Shown here: positions 8,321-15,523 of the stretch, in pieces
How positions within the stretch are numbered: position 1 is the first letter of the stretch
Layout of the letters: every line of letters starts with the position of its first letter
Source of the DNA: Flavobacterium sp. JAS
Lineage (GTDB): Bacteria > Bacteroidota > Bacteroidia > Flavobacteriales > Flavobacteriaceae
DNA length: 64,000 nucleotides
Assembly (NCBI RefSeq): GCF_020991455.1
Contig: NZ_JAJMOX010000002.1
Span: 248,001 to 312,000, forward strand
Reading direction: 5' to 3'
Notes under the pieces: generated by a model
The model's database searches: none
What the model was told of the DNA's origin: nothing
The model's input: only the letters and a program-made list of their open reading frames with translations
Made by a program: the position numbers and the translations under genes

Positions 8321-8455
8321 GTGATTAGAATTTTAGAGTTTTCTACCTAGTTTTTAATTTCTTTATTAAAAATACCAACTAATAGGCTTTTATAATGTAA
8401 AAAATGTAATGAGTACGATTTTCTAATGTATGAGTAAGCATAATCTTGGAATAAG

Positions 8456-8592
8456 ATGCAGTCAATTATTGTAAACGATTTAGAAGAAGAATTAAAGGTT
8501 AAGAATCAAAACACAAAATTAGATTATAAAATAAACACAAATTTGTCTTATGGATTTTTAAAAAACCGAATTTTAGAATTGCTTTTAAAGAA
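8456..8592 (+). pseudogene. Short reading-frame fragment cut by the IS6 element
   Basis: An ATG at 8456 opens a frame of 45 codons ('MQSIIVNDLEEELKVKNQ...') that runs into the left end of the insertion sequence at 8593. No continuation was recognised after the right end. It is too short to identify and may not be a real gene. Confidence 0.3.
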
Positions 8593-9368
8593 GGGTTCTG
8601 TCGCATCTAAAGCTAAGTTTTATCTTTGCCTTTTTAAATTCTTAAACTCATGAATACTAAAGGTCATTGCTATCCGAAGTCTATTATACTGCAGGCCGTA
8701 TATTTTAAGCTTAGGTTTACATTAAGCTATCGGGATCTTGAAGAGATCATGAAAAAGCGAGGAGTTTCTGCTCGTCATGCCACCATTGAGCGCTGGGTTT
8801 ATAAGTTTACACCTTTGCTTGAGTCAGAGATGAAGAAGAGAAAAGTCAGAGTGGGGGCGAGTTGGAGATTGGATGAAACCTATATCAAAGTAAAAGGTAT
8901 TTGGTGTTATTTATATCGAGCGGTAGATAAATTAGGCAATACAGTAGACTTTCTTTTGACCAGAAAAAAACAGAGAATGAGTGCTCAGTCATTTCTAATT
9001 AAAGCAATTAGTAATAACTACAAGCCAAGAGTAATAAATATTGATAAAAGTGGTTCTAATAATGCCGCTATCAAAGTCTATAACAAGCGTTCATTCTCAA
9101 AGGTTAAAATTCGGCAGTGTAAATATCTCAACAATATTGTAGAACAGGACCATCGATTTATAAAATGGAGGATACAAAACGGGTTAGGCTTTAAAAGCTT
9201 TGAATCAGCACGACGAACATTGAGTGGAATTGAAGTTGTGCATATGCTGAGAAAGAATCAGATGATTGGACATGGTACAACTATGTTTAAATCATTCTGT
9301 AAATTGGCGGGCTAACTTTTAAATTACTTCAATTCTTATATTTGATTCTGGCATATGCGACAGAACCC
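8593..9368 (+). mobile_element. IS6-family insertion sequence, 776 bp
   Basis: The ends are perfect 14-bp inverted repeats, GGGTTCTGTCGCAT at 8593-8606 and its complement at 9355-9368. The element contains a single transposase gene. The flanking eight bases on each side (TTAAAGAA and AAAAGTAC) do not match, so no target duplication is visible; an adjacent deletion or recombination after insertion would explain this. Confidence 0.85.
8650..9315 (+). CDS. IS6-family DDE transposase
   Basis: This 221-residue transposase shows the IS6/IS26 order: 'CYPKSIILQAVYFKLRFTLSYRDLEEIM' at the N-terminus, the first catalytic Asp in 'WRLDETYIKVKG' (about D74), the second in 'VINIDKSGSN' (about D136) and the Glu in 'NNIVEQDHRFIKWR' (about E170). 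The length is normal and no frameshift was seen, so the element may be active. It fills nearly all of the 776-bp insertion sequence. Confidence 0.93.
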   Translation: MNTKGHCYPKSIILQAVYFKLRFTLSYRDLEEIMKKRGVSARHATIERWVYKFTPLLESEMKKRKVRVGASWRLDETYIKVKGIWCYLYRAVDKLGNTVDFLLTRKKQRMSAQSFLIKAISNNYKPRVINIDKSGSNNAAIKVYNKRSFSKVKIRQCKYLNNIVEQDHRFIKWRIQNGLGFKSFESARRTLSGIEVVHMLRKNQMIGHGTTMFKSFCKLAG

Positions 9369-9637
9369 AAAAGTACGTTTTTATAACATGCAATGACAAA
9401 TTTTGAATTCGTTAATTGATGGGGGCTGGACAAAAGCTTTATTGAATCCGGTTAAAAATATATTTTTTGTTTCTGAAAAGAATATATCTCGGGAGGATTA
9501 AATAATTGCTCTTTTCTGTCTGTGTTTTTAATTAGACGAACTTTATCCTTGTTAGTGTGAGTCGCTATCTAATATCCGTATCTCGTGTCAATGGTGAGTT
9601 TTTAGTTTTGTCTATGTTTTATCTCACTCACATAAAG

Positions 9638-10255
9638 TTAATCATATTCGCAGATTTCTGCTTTGTCGGTAAACTGCTTTAAAATGTTTTCAAATTCTTT
9701 TAAATTATGAAATTCATTGGTTTCATAAGCATTGTATAACATATAGTTTATACTTTCCTTCTCAATATAAGATGCTAAAGCTATATACCTTTCTAGGGTA
9801 AAAGTTTCTACCAATTTAATATGTTTAATGGTTGTCCAATATCTTAATTTGTCTCCAAGTATTTCGATTCCGTCGACATTTATTTTTATCAACGGCTTTT
9901 CCTTTTCTATGTTAATTAAATTTACAATTCTTGTCCATATTCCCCAAGCAAAAAAAATACTGAGTAATAAAAGCACTATAAAAAACCAGAGATTTTCAGA
10001 TGTCCAATAATCATAAGATTCAAAATAAAGACCCATTGCCCAGATTGTAGGGACGCAAAAAAACAGAAACCTGACAAAAATAGAAAAATACAGAGATGTT
10101 GCTGCGGGCTTGTCTTTATATATAATTATACTATTGTCAACTTTTTTATTCAATTTATTACTTGCATTTAGTGTTTTAATTGGAAAAATTGGTAAGACAG
10201 ACCATATACTTCCGGTAAAATTTGACCAGTAGTTTCGCAATGTATTGACCAACAT
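9638..10255 (-). CDS. Two-helix membrane protein of unknown function
   Basis: The 205-residue product has two strong hydrophobic segments (about residues 55-77, 'LYFSIFVRFLFFCVPTIWAM', and about 90-110, 'WFFIVLLLLSIFFAWGIW') and a soluble C-terminal part of about 90 residues. The family is not recognised. It is a monocistronic gene on the minus strand in the accessory region. It could be real but uncharacterised. Confidence 0.6.
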   Translation of the reverse strand: MLVNTLRNYWSNFTGSIWSVLPIFPIKTLNASNKLNKKVDNSIIIYKDKPAATSLYFSIFVRFLFFCVPTIWAMGLYFESYDYWTSENLWFFIVLLLLSIFFAWGIWTRIVNLINIEKEKPLIKINVDGIEILGDKLRYWTTIKHIKLVETFTLERYIALASYIEKESINYMLYNAYETNEFHNLKEFENILKQFTDKAEICEYD

Positions 10256-10579
10256 TCTTTAATTTTGATCGATCATAATAATTTGGCATTAATTAAAGTC
10301 TCATTTGTTATTAGTGAGTCTCTAATGTTTTTGTTTGTCATAGTATGAAGTTCTACCAAATATACGATAAATTTAAATCGAATTATTATGGCCACTTGAT
10401 TTGACAGATAATGGTCAACGATACTGAGATTTCCAATTGATATCTAAACCTTATTAAGTAGTACCAAAAAAACATAAAAAGCCAATTTCTTAAGAAATGG
10501 GCTTTTTAGCATTAGCCGCTTATTTTATATCTGTTACATTCATAATCCAATTTGTTATTAAATCTTTTACTTGTTCTAT
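10256..10579 (+). other. Gene-free interval with terminator
   Basis: No gene is supported in these 324 bases. The only clear structure is the hairpin at 10476-10507. Confidence 0.5.
10476..10507 (-). terminator. Hairpin terminator downstream of the esterase remnant
   Basis: AAAAAGCC and GGCTTTTT flank an ATTTCTTAAGAAAT core, giving a long stem with a mismatch and T-runs on both strands. It would end transcription arriving from the minus-strand hydrolase remnant and could work in both directions. Confidence 0.65.
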
Positions 10580-10940
10580 TTATTGGAATTTATTTCCAAA
10601 CATATTAATTCCTTTGATTCCCCATCCATGATCTCCCTGAGGAAATATAAATAAACTTGAATCTATCCCTTTGTTTCTAAGTGCTTCATAATACATTATG
10701 CTATTAATGGGAGAAACAATGGTATCATCATTACTTGTCAATATAAATGTAGGTGGCGTATTTACAGATACTTGGTTTTTACAAGAAAGGGCTTCGATAT
10801 CCTGGACAGATGGTTGATTGCCTAAAAGATTTTCCCTAGTATTTATCTGTGTATTGTTGCCCATGGTAATAACTGGATAAAAGAAAATGGAGAAGCCTAA
10901 GAGTATAGTATTTATATGGAAAAAGTTAGTGAATTAGTTT
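10580..10940 (-). pseudogene. Alpha/beta-hydrolase (acetylesterase-like) C-terminal remnant
   Basis: From the internal ATG at 10862-10864 there are 94 codons, but similarity to secreted acetyl(xylan)-esterase-like hydrolases starts upstream in the same frame ('GFSIFFYPVITMG'). It continues with 'NTRENLLGNQPS', 'PPTFILTSNDDTIVSP' (the catalytic Asp region) and 'FPQGDHGWGI' (the catalytic His). The nucleophile half is missing and an in-frame stop lies near 10940. The break is close to repeat copy D, so an integration or deletion at that site probably removed the front of the gene. Confidence 0.72.
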
Positions 10941-10963
10941 CACTATAGGGTGAAATATTTCTA

Positions 10964-11100
10964 AAAAACCGCCTTAACTTTTTGTGGCAAAAAAGGTATC
11001 CACTCCAAATATCATGTGCCACGAATTTGCTATCAAAATTTTCACTGTTTTAAAAATATTGAAAGTTTAACTTGTTTTAAAAAGGTGTTATAATTCTTTA
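10964..11100 (+). repeat. Copy D of the GTGGCA/TGCCAC composite repeat
   Basis: AACCGCCTTAACTTTTTGTGGCAAAAAAGGTATCCACTCC runs (in two parts) into TGTGCCACGAATTTGC at 11015-11030. Copy F at 13536 is nearly identical over the first 45 bases and still alignable to about 11100. The second half-site of the core is decayed here. The truncated esterase ends beside it. Confidence 0.65.
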
Positions 11101-11444
11101 TTGTTTCAAATATAAAATACAATTTTTTTATAAAATAATGATAAAGTATAAAATTGAAATTGTTTAAATGGCTTTGAGTAATTTGAAAGAATTTTGCAAT
11201 AATCTTTTATAGTACTTGTTATTTGGTCATAAGAAAAATTGGTTTCAAGTTCTAATATGAAACAAAGTTTTAAATTACAAGTCATCAAATAGCTTTAATT
11301 TTAGATTATCTTATGGATTAGCATATTATAAAATTAATTAGTTACTTTTTTATGCTTAAATGAGCCGGAAAAATGTTAAAAAATTATGCCAAAAACAGAA
11401 TGCACTAACGAAATTGTTTTTAATTATTTAAAATTTGAATTATT
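11101..11444 (+). other. Gene-free interval
   Basis: Strongly AT-rich sequence before the DUF1254 lipoprotein gene. A 60-codon minus-strand frame here looks like chance. No convincing promoter was picked out. Confidence 0.4.
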
Positions 11445-12851
11445 ATGAAAAAGATTCTTCCCTTTTTATTTATTATTTTTTTAATGACAATAGCTTGTAA
11501 AAAAGAGCAGTCTATTGAAAAAGCAGATGCGAAAACAGCTAATATTTCTGCAGATTCAGTCACAGCAATTGTTAAAGAAGCGTGGATATATGGTTATCCT
11601 ATGTTTTATAATTATAAAACTATCTATGCGAATGCTATAGATAAAAATGCAAAAGAATTTGTTGGCGGTTTTAATAAATTTAGAAGTGTTGCAATGAGTG
11701 CAACTCCTGCAGATACTTTAGTAGTAACCATAAATAATGATACACCATATTCTATGGCTACACTTAATGTGTCAGATGAGCCGGTTATTCTTCAGGTGCC
11801 AAAAATTGAAAATGACAGATATTATGTAATGCAGTTTATAGATCTTTACACTTTTAATTTTGAATATATAGGTTCCCGTGCAACTGGGAATGAACCAGGT
11901 AAATATCTTATCGCTGGTCCAGACTGGAAAGGTAATACTCCGAAAGGGATTGATAAAGTTTTACATTCCGAAACAAACTTAATTTTTTTGGTAGGACGGA
12001 CACAACTTCATAACCCGCAAGATGTGCCAAATCTTAAAAAAATACAAGCGCAATACAAACTAATTCCATTGCACAATTATACACAGCAAGCTTCTCCACC
12101 AGCAAAAAAATATAATATGCCACTTCCTGTCTGGAAAGAAGATGACTATAATTCTCCTGAATTTATTAATGTTTTAAATGCTTTATTACAATATACAAGT
12201 GAAGACAGTAGTGAAAAACAGCTAAGAGAGCGTTTTGCAAAAATTGGTATTGTGCCAGGAGTGCCCTACGATAGTTCTAGATATTCACCAGAAACAATAA
12301 AGGCAATTGAAAAAGGAATTGCCGAAGCTAAAAATGAGCTAGAATCTGAGGTTGATAAAGTAACAGACGCCGGAAGTCTTTTTGGTACACGTGCTTCCCT
12401 TAAAAACAACTATCTCAATCGTGCTATAGCTGCTGCTGCAGGGCTTTATGGAAACACAAAAGAAGAGGCTGTATATACTGGCAGTTCTACTGATAAAGAT
12501 AATCAGCCATTGTTAGGAAGTAATAAGTATATATTGCGTTTTTCTAAAAATCAACTTCCTAAGGCAAAATACTTTTGGAGTATAACTATGTATAATCTGC
12601 CAAAACGTTTTCTAGTACCAAATCCCATTGCAAGATATTCTATTGGAAATAAAACACAGGGACTAAAATATGAATCAAATGGAGATTTGATTTTTTACTT
12701 ACAGGCATCTTCGCCTGGAAAAAGTAAAGAAAGCAATTGGCTTCCAACTCCAAAAAGTGAAAAATTTATGTTTGTAATGAGAATCTATGGACCCCAGCCA
12801 GATGTAATTAATAACTCATGGAAAATACCTTTAGTGGAAAAAATAAAGTAG
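11445..12851 (+). CDS. DUF1254/DUF1214 lipoprotein
   Basis: The 468-residue protein begins with a lipoprotein signal ('FLMTIAC', lipidated C18). It then has a DUF1254 domain (about 45-180: 'AWIYGYPMFYNYKTIY', 'NNDTPYSMATLNVSDEPVILQVP', 'RYYVMQFIDLYTFNFEYIG') and a C-terminal DUF1214 domain (about 345-455: 'YFWSITMYNLPKRFLVPNPI', 'FMFVMRIYGP'). This two-domain pairing is common, but no general reaction is known to me. It should sit in the envelope facing the periplasm or the outside. It is monocistronic, and the region downstream is decayed coding sequence. Confidence 0.88.
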   Translation: MKKILPFLFIIFLMTIACKKEQSIEKADAKTANISADSVTAIVKEAWIYGYPMFYNYKTIYANAIDKNAKEFVGGFNKFRSVAMSATPADTLVVTINNDTPYSMATLNVSDEPVILQVPKIENDRYYVMQFIDLYTFNFEYIGSRATGNEPGKYLIAGPDWKGNTPKGIDKVLHSETNLIFLVGRTQLHNPQDVPNLKKIQAQYKLIPLHNYTQQASPPAKKYNMPLPVWKEDDYNSPEFINVLNALLQYTSEDSSEKQLRERFAKIGIVPGVPYDSSRYSPETIKAIEKGIAEAKNELESEVDKVTDAGSLFGTRASLKNNYLNRAIAAAAGLYGNTKEEAVYTGSSTDKDNQPLLGSNKYILRFSKNQLPKAKYFWSITMYNLPKRFLVPNPIARYSIGNKTQGLKYESNGDLIFYLQASSPGKSKESNWLPTPKSEKFMFVMRIYGPQPDVINNSWKIPLVEKIK

Positions 12852-13065
12852 TAAACATTGGGCTACACGATCTACGCGTTTATACTGGTTGCTAAATAGG
12901 GGGGAGCTTACGACAAAATCCAAAGTACAAATTATATTGATGGTGTTGACCAGACTTCTTTTTTACTTTCTTATTAATGGAATATCTAATAAAAATGCTG
13001 TATTTATGTATTCTGAAAGCTGTATAGCTTTGCGCCGGTAGGAATATAAACTGCATATGAAAGTA
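12852..13065 (+). other. Non-coding or decayed interval
   Basis: No open gene could be supported. The following bases (13074-13292) carry recognisable decayed codons, so this stretch may be the more eroded front of the same remnant. Confidence 0.3.
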
Positions 13066-13073
13066 TTTAACAC

Positions 13074-13292
13074 TTCGGTACCAAGAAAATATGGGTCAAA
13101 GTGTAGTTGAAAATGTCGGCATGAGTCCATGGATATATAATTTGTATAATTCTCCAAAAGAAGATTTGAGTTCCGAACATCGTTATTTTTGATGAGGACT
13201 GCCGGGCATGATGGACTTATTAATGCACAGATGTCTTCTTATCAAAAATATACAATGAAATATATTGGTTTGAAAAAACCTGGCTCTGAATA
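13074..13292 (+). pseudogene. Decayed coding remnant, unidentified
   Basis: One frame reads YQENMGQSVVENVGMSPWIY and on to a TGA at about 13192. After a frame change, a second stretch reads AGHDGLINAQMSSYQKYTMK and ends at a TAA at about 13290. Both look like real protein sequence rather than chance. I could not name the family; a secreted enzyme C-terminus is possible. Confidence 0.4.
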
Positions 13293-13367
13293 ATTATTTT
13301 ATTGAAAGTTTTCTTAAAATAATGTATCAAATGATTCGTAAGCAGATTCTTTAGGAACTATAATTAT

Positions 13368-13405
13368 AAAAACCTTGAAAGTCAATTAGCTTTTGAGGTT
13401 TTTTT
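13368..13405 (+). terminator. Hairpin terminator
   Basis: AAAAACCTTGAAAG and CTTTTGAGGTTTTTTT pair with two internal mismatches, followed by a T-run on the plus strand. It follows the decayed remnant. Confidence 0.6.
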
Positions 13406-13503
13406 ATTCAATAAAAGTGAATGATCTTGCTGGCTTCTAAAAGTTTCGAACCTAAATTCGTTAGACCTTGATTTTGCTAAATTCCCAGTTTTAAAAAATA
13501 CCA

Positions 13504-13526
13504 TGTGCCACGATTCTGCCACAAAA
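13504..13526 (+). repeat. Copy E of the TGCCACGA direct repeat
   Basis: TGTGCCACGATTCTGCCAC has the same core as copy C. It is followed directly, with about 10 bases between, by the start of copy F, so two recombination-type cores lie within 110 bases. Confidence 0.6.
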
Positions 13527-13535
13527 CTTATCTTT

Positions 13536-13680
13536 AAAAACCGCCTTAAACTTTAGTGGCAAAAAAGGTATCCACTCCAAACCTTGTGTGCCATGATTTT
13601 GCCACGAAACTTAAACGGCCAGTTTTTTACTATTTTTAAGCTAACTTGTTTGAAATTAATACTGTAATTCTTGTTTTCAA
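13536..13680 (+). repeat. Copy F of the GTGGCA/TGCCAC composite repeat
   Basis: AAAAACCGCCTTAAACTTTA is followed by GTGGCAAAAAAGGTATCC and then TGTGCCATGATTTTGCCACG at 13587-13606. It aligns with copy D for about 140 bases, including a shared 'CTAACTTGTTT'-type tail. The GTGGCA and TGCCAC elements can pair with each other. Confidence 0.65.
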
Positions 13681-14010
13681 TAGTCAAACTTAACTAATTT
13701 AGTAATAAAATTAAAAACTTATTTCAATATTTTAGCAGTTTAAAGATAATGGTCATAAGTTTAATTTAAAAGCATTCGTAAAAAATAGGAGATTTAGAAT
13801 ACATTATTTTTTTAATTTTTCTGATATATTTTTAAGATAGAAAACATTAACTTTTTGCAGTAAGTAGATAGTAGCTTAAGCCTCAAAATAATTATTTTTT
13901 GAGAGTGTATTTCGGTCAAAACCAAAGTTTGAATCTGGTTGTTATTTAATTGTCAAATGATATATATAATATGATGGAGTGCTTTTCTGATAGCAAAACA
14001 ACTAATTCGA
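13681..14010 (+). other. Gene-free interval before the LacI-type regulator
   Basis: AT-rich sequence with no supported gene. It marks the change from the accessory region to the xylan locus. Confidence 0.4.
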
Positions 14011-14022
14011 ACAACCGATTGT
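14011..14022 (+). promoter_or_regulatory. Putative LacI-type operator, site 1
   Basis: ACAACCGATTGT, a pseudopalindrome with central CG as expected for LacI-family operators, lies about 160 bases before the regulator gene. It suggests autoregulation. Confidence 0.6.
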
Positions 14023-14183
14023 GTGAGAAAGAAACTTTCAGACAAAGAAATATCTTCTAAGAAATGTTTGAAAAATAATTGATTATTAAAAGAGGTTAAA
14101 TGTTTATGATATACTAAATGCGCGGAGAATCAATTGTAATATAATTAAAATAATTACATTTACTTATTATACGATAGTAAGTA

Positions 14184-15218
14184 ATGGAAGAACATAAACA
14201 CGTAACGATATATGATATTGCCGAGAAGCTTAATCTTGCGACATCGACAATTTCTAGAGCTTTAAAAGATCATCATACTATTAGTGATAAGACAATTAAA
14301 AAAGTAAAGCAAACAGCCAAGGAAATGGGTTTTGTCCCAAATACTCTGGCTGCGGGTTTAAGGGGGAATAAATCAAGAACTATTGGTGTTTTAATCCCAA
14401 CGATAACCCAACCCTTTTTGTCTTCTTTGATTAGTGGTATTGAAATTGCGGCTCAAAAATCTGAATATTCGGTACTTATTATGCAATCGCATGATTCATA
14501 CGAGACAGAGGTAGATTTGGCTAAATCCTTATACAGTAATAGGGTAAGTGGAGTTATCTGTTCTCTGGCAATGGAAACGAAGGATACTTCTCATTTTCAG
14601 CAATTTTCCAATAATAATATTCCTCTTGTATTTGTTGATAGGGTTCCAAGAGATTATGATACTTTTCGTGTTGTAATTAATAATTACCTGGCGGGTTACA
14701 AGGCAACAAAACACCTGATAGAGCAAGGGTGCAGGAGAATTGCACACTTAACTGCCGGATCTGAATTTGGGACTCTTTACAATGAGCGAAAAAGAGGGTA
14801 TGTTGATGCTTTATTAGAGCATGAACTTTTAGTAGACGAAGATCTGATTATAAGCCTAAAAGAAATGACTTATGAAGATGGGGTAAAGGCTTGTAATAAA
14901 TTATTTGATTTAAAATCCCGTCCTGATGGTCTTTTTGCACCCGGAGATATTCTTGCTGTAAGCGCAGTTCAAACGGCTAAAAAAAGAGGCATTAAAATAC
15001 CTGAAGATTTTGCAGTAATAGGATTTAATAATGATCCAATCTCGGAAATCATTGAGCCTAATATCTCTACTATCACGCATCCTGCCGAGAAAATGGGTAA
15101 AGCAGCTGCTGAATTAATTATTAAAAATTTAAAATCTGCTAAAGAAGAAGTGGATGCTAAAGAAATAACATTTTTAAATACACAAGTCCTTATACGTGAA
15201 TCTTCCAAGCGGATTTAG
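14184..15218 (+). CDS. LacI-family transcriptional regulator
   Basis: The 344-residue protein has a LacI HTH and hinge at residues 7-60 ('VTIYDIAEKLNLATSTISRALKD', 'VKQTAKEMGFVPNTLAAGLRG') followed by a periplasmic-binding-protein-like effector domain to the C-terminus ('IGVLIPTITQPFLSSLISGI', 'DGLFAPGDILAVSAVQTAKK', 'DFAVIGFNNDPISEIIEPNIST'). It is the first gene of the xylan locus. Pseudopalindromes of LacI type recur before several of the following operons and before this gene, so it is the best candidate to control them in response to a xylan-derived sugar or uronate. The effector cannot be read from sequence. Confidence 0.93.
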   Translation: MEEHKHVTIYDIAEKLNLATSTISRALKDHHTISDKTIKKVKQTAKEMGFVPNTLAAGLRGNKSRTIGVLIPTITQPFLSSLISGIEIAAQKSEYSVLIMQSHDSYETEVDLAKSLYSNRVSGVICSLAMETKDTSHFQQFSNNNIPLVFVDRVPRDYDTFRVVINNYLAGYKATKHLIEQGCRRIAHLTAGSEFGTLYNERKRGYVDALLEHELLVDEDLIISLKEMTYEDGVKACNKLFDLKSRPDGLFAPGDILAVSAVQTAKKRGIKIPEDFAVIGFNNDPISEIIEPNISTITHPAEKMGKAAAELIIKNLKSAKEEVDAKEITFLNTQVLIRESSKRI

Positions 15219-15238
15219 GATTTATTTAAAACTATTTT

Positions 15239-15270
15239 ATAACCTGTTAATGTTAGTATTAACAGGTTAT
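15239..15270 (+). terminator. Terminator of the lacI-type gene
   Basis: ATAACCTGTTAAT and ATTAACAGGTTAT form a perfect 13-bp stem with a 6-base loop, followed by TTTTTTG, 20 bases after the stop. Confidence 0.85.
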
Positions 15271-15373
15271 TTTTTGCTGTAAAATCCTGTATCTAATTCT
15301 CTATTGATAATTCAATGACTGAATTGAAAGAACGAAATATGAAAATAAATCGTTTTTTATTTTTTTATTGGCA

Positions 15374-15402
15374 TATTTTTGTATTTTAGCACAACCGATT
15401 GC
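15374..15402 (+). promoter_or_regulatory. GH67-operon promoter and operator site 2
   Basis: TATTTTTG (TAnnTTTG) at 15374-15381 is followed after 9 bases by ACAACCGATTGC at 15391-15402. The operator would cover the expected transcription start. No clear -33 TTG was found at the usual spacing. Confidence 0.55.
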
Positions 15403-15523
15403 AATTTGTTTAATATTCTTAATAGTATAATTTTTTAGCATTTTTTTTGCTAAATAATAATATTTTTAGCTTAATCTACAATTTGCATTTGAAAAATAAA
15501 ATTTAAAAATCGCAGCTAATAAA

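Noticed and set aside
11106..11288. A 60-codon minus-strand reading frame
   Set aside because: Low-complexity AT-rich codons, no recognisable motif and no neighbour in operon; chance is more likely.
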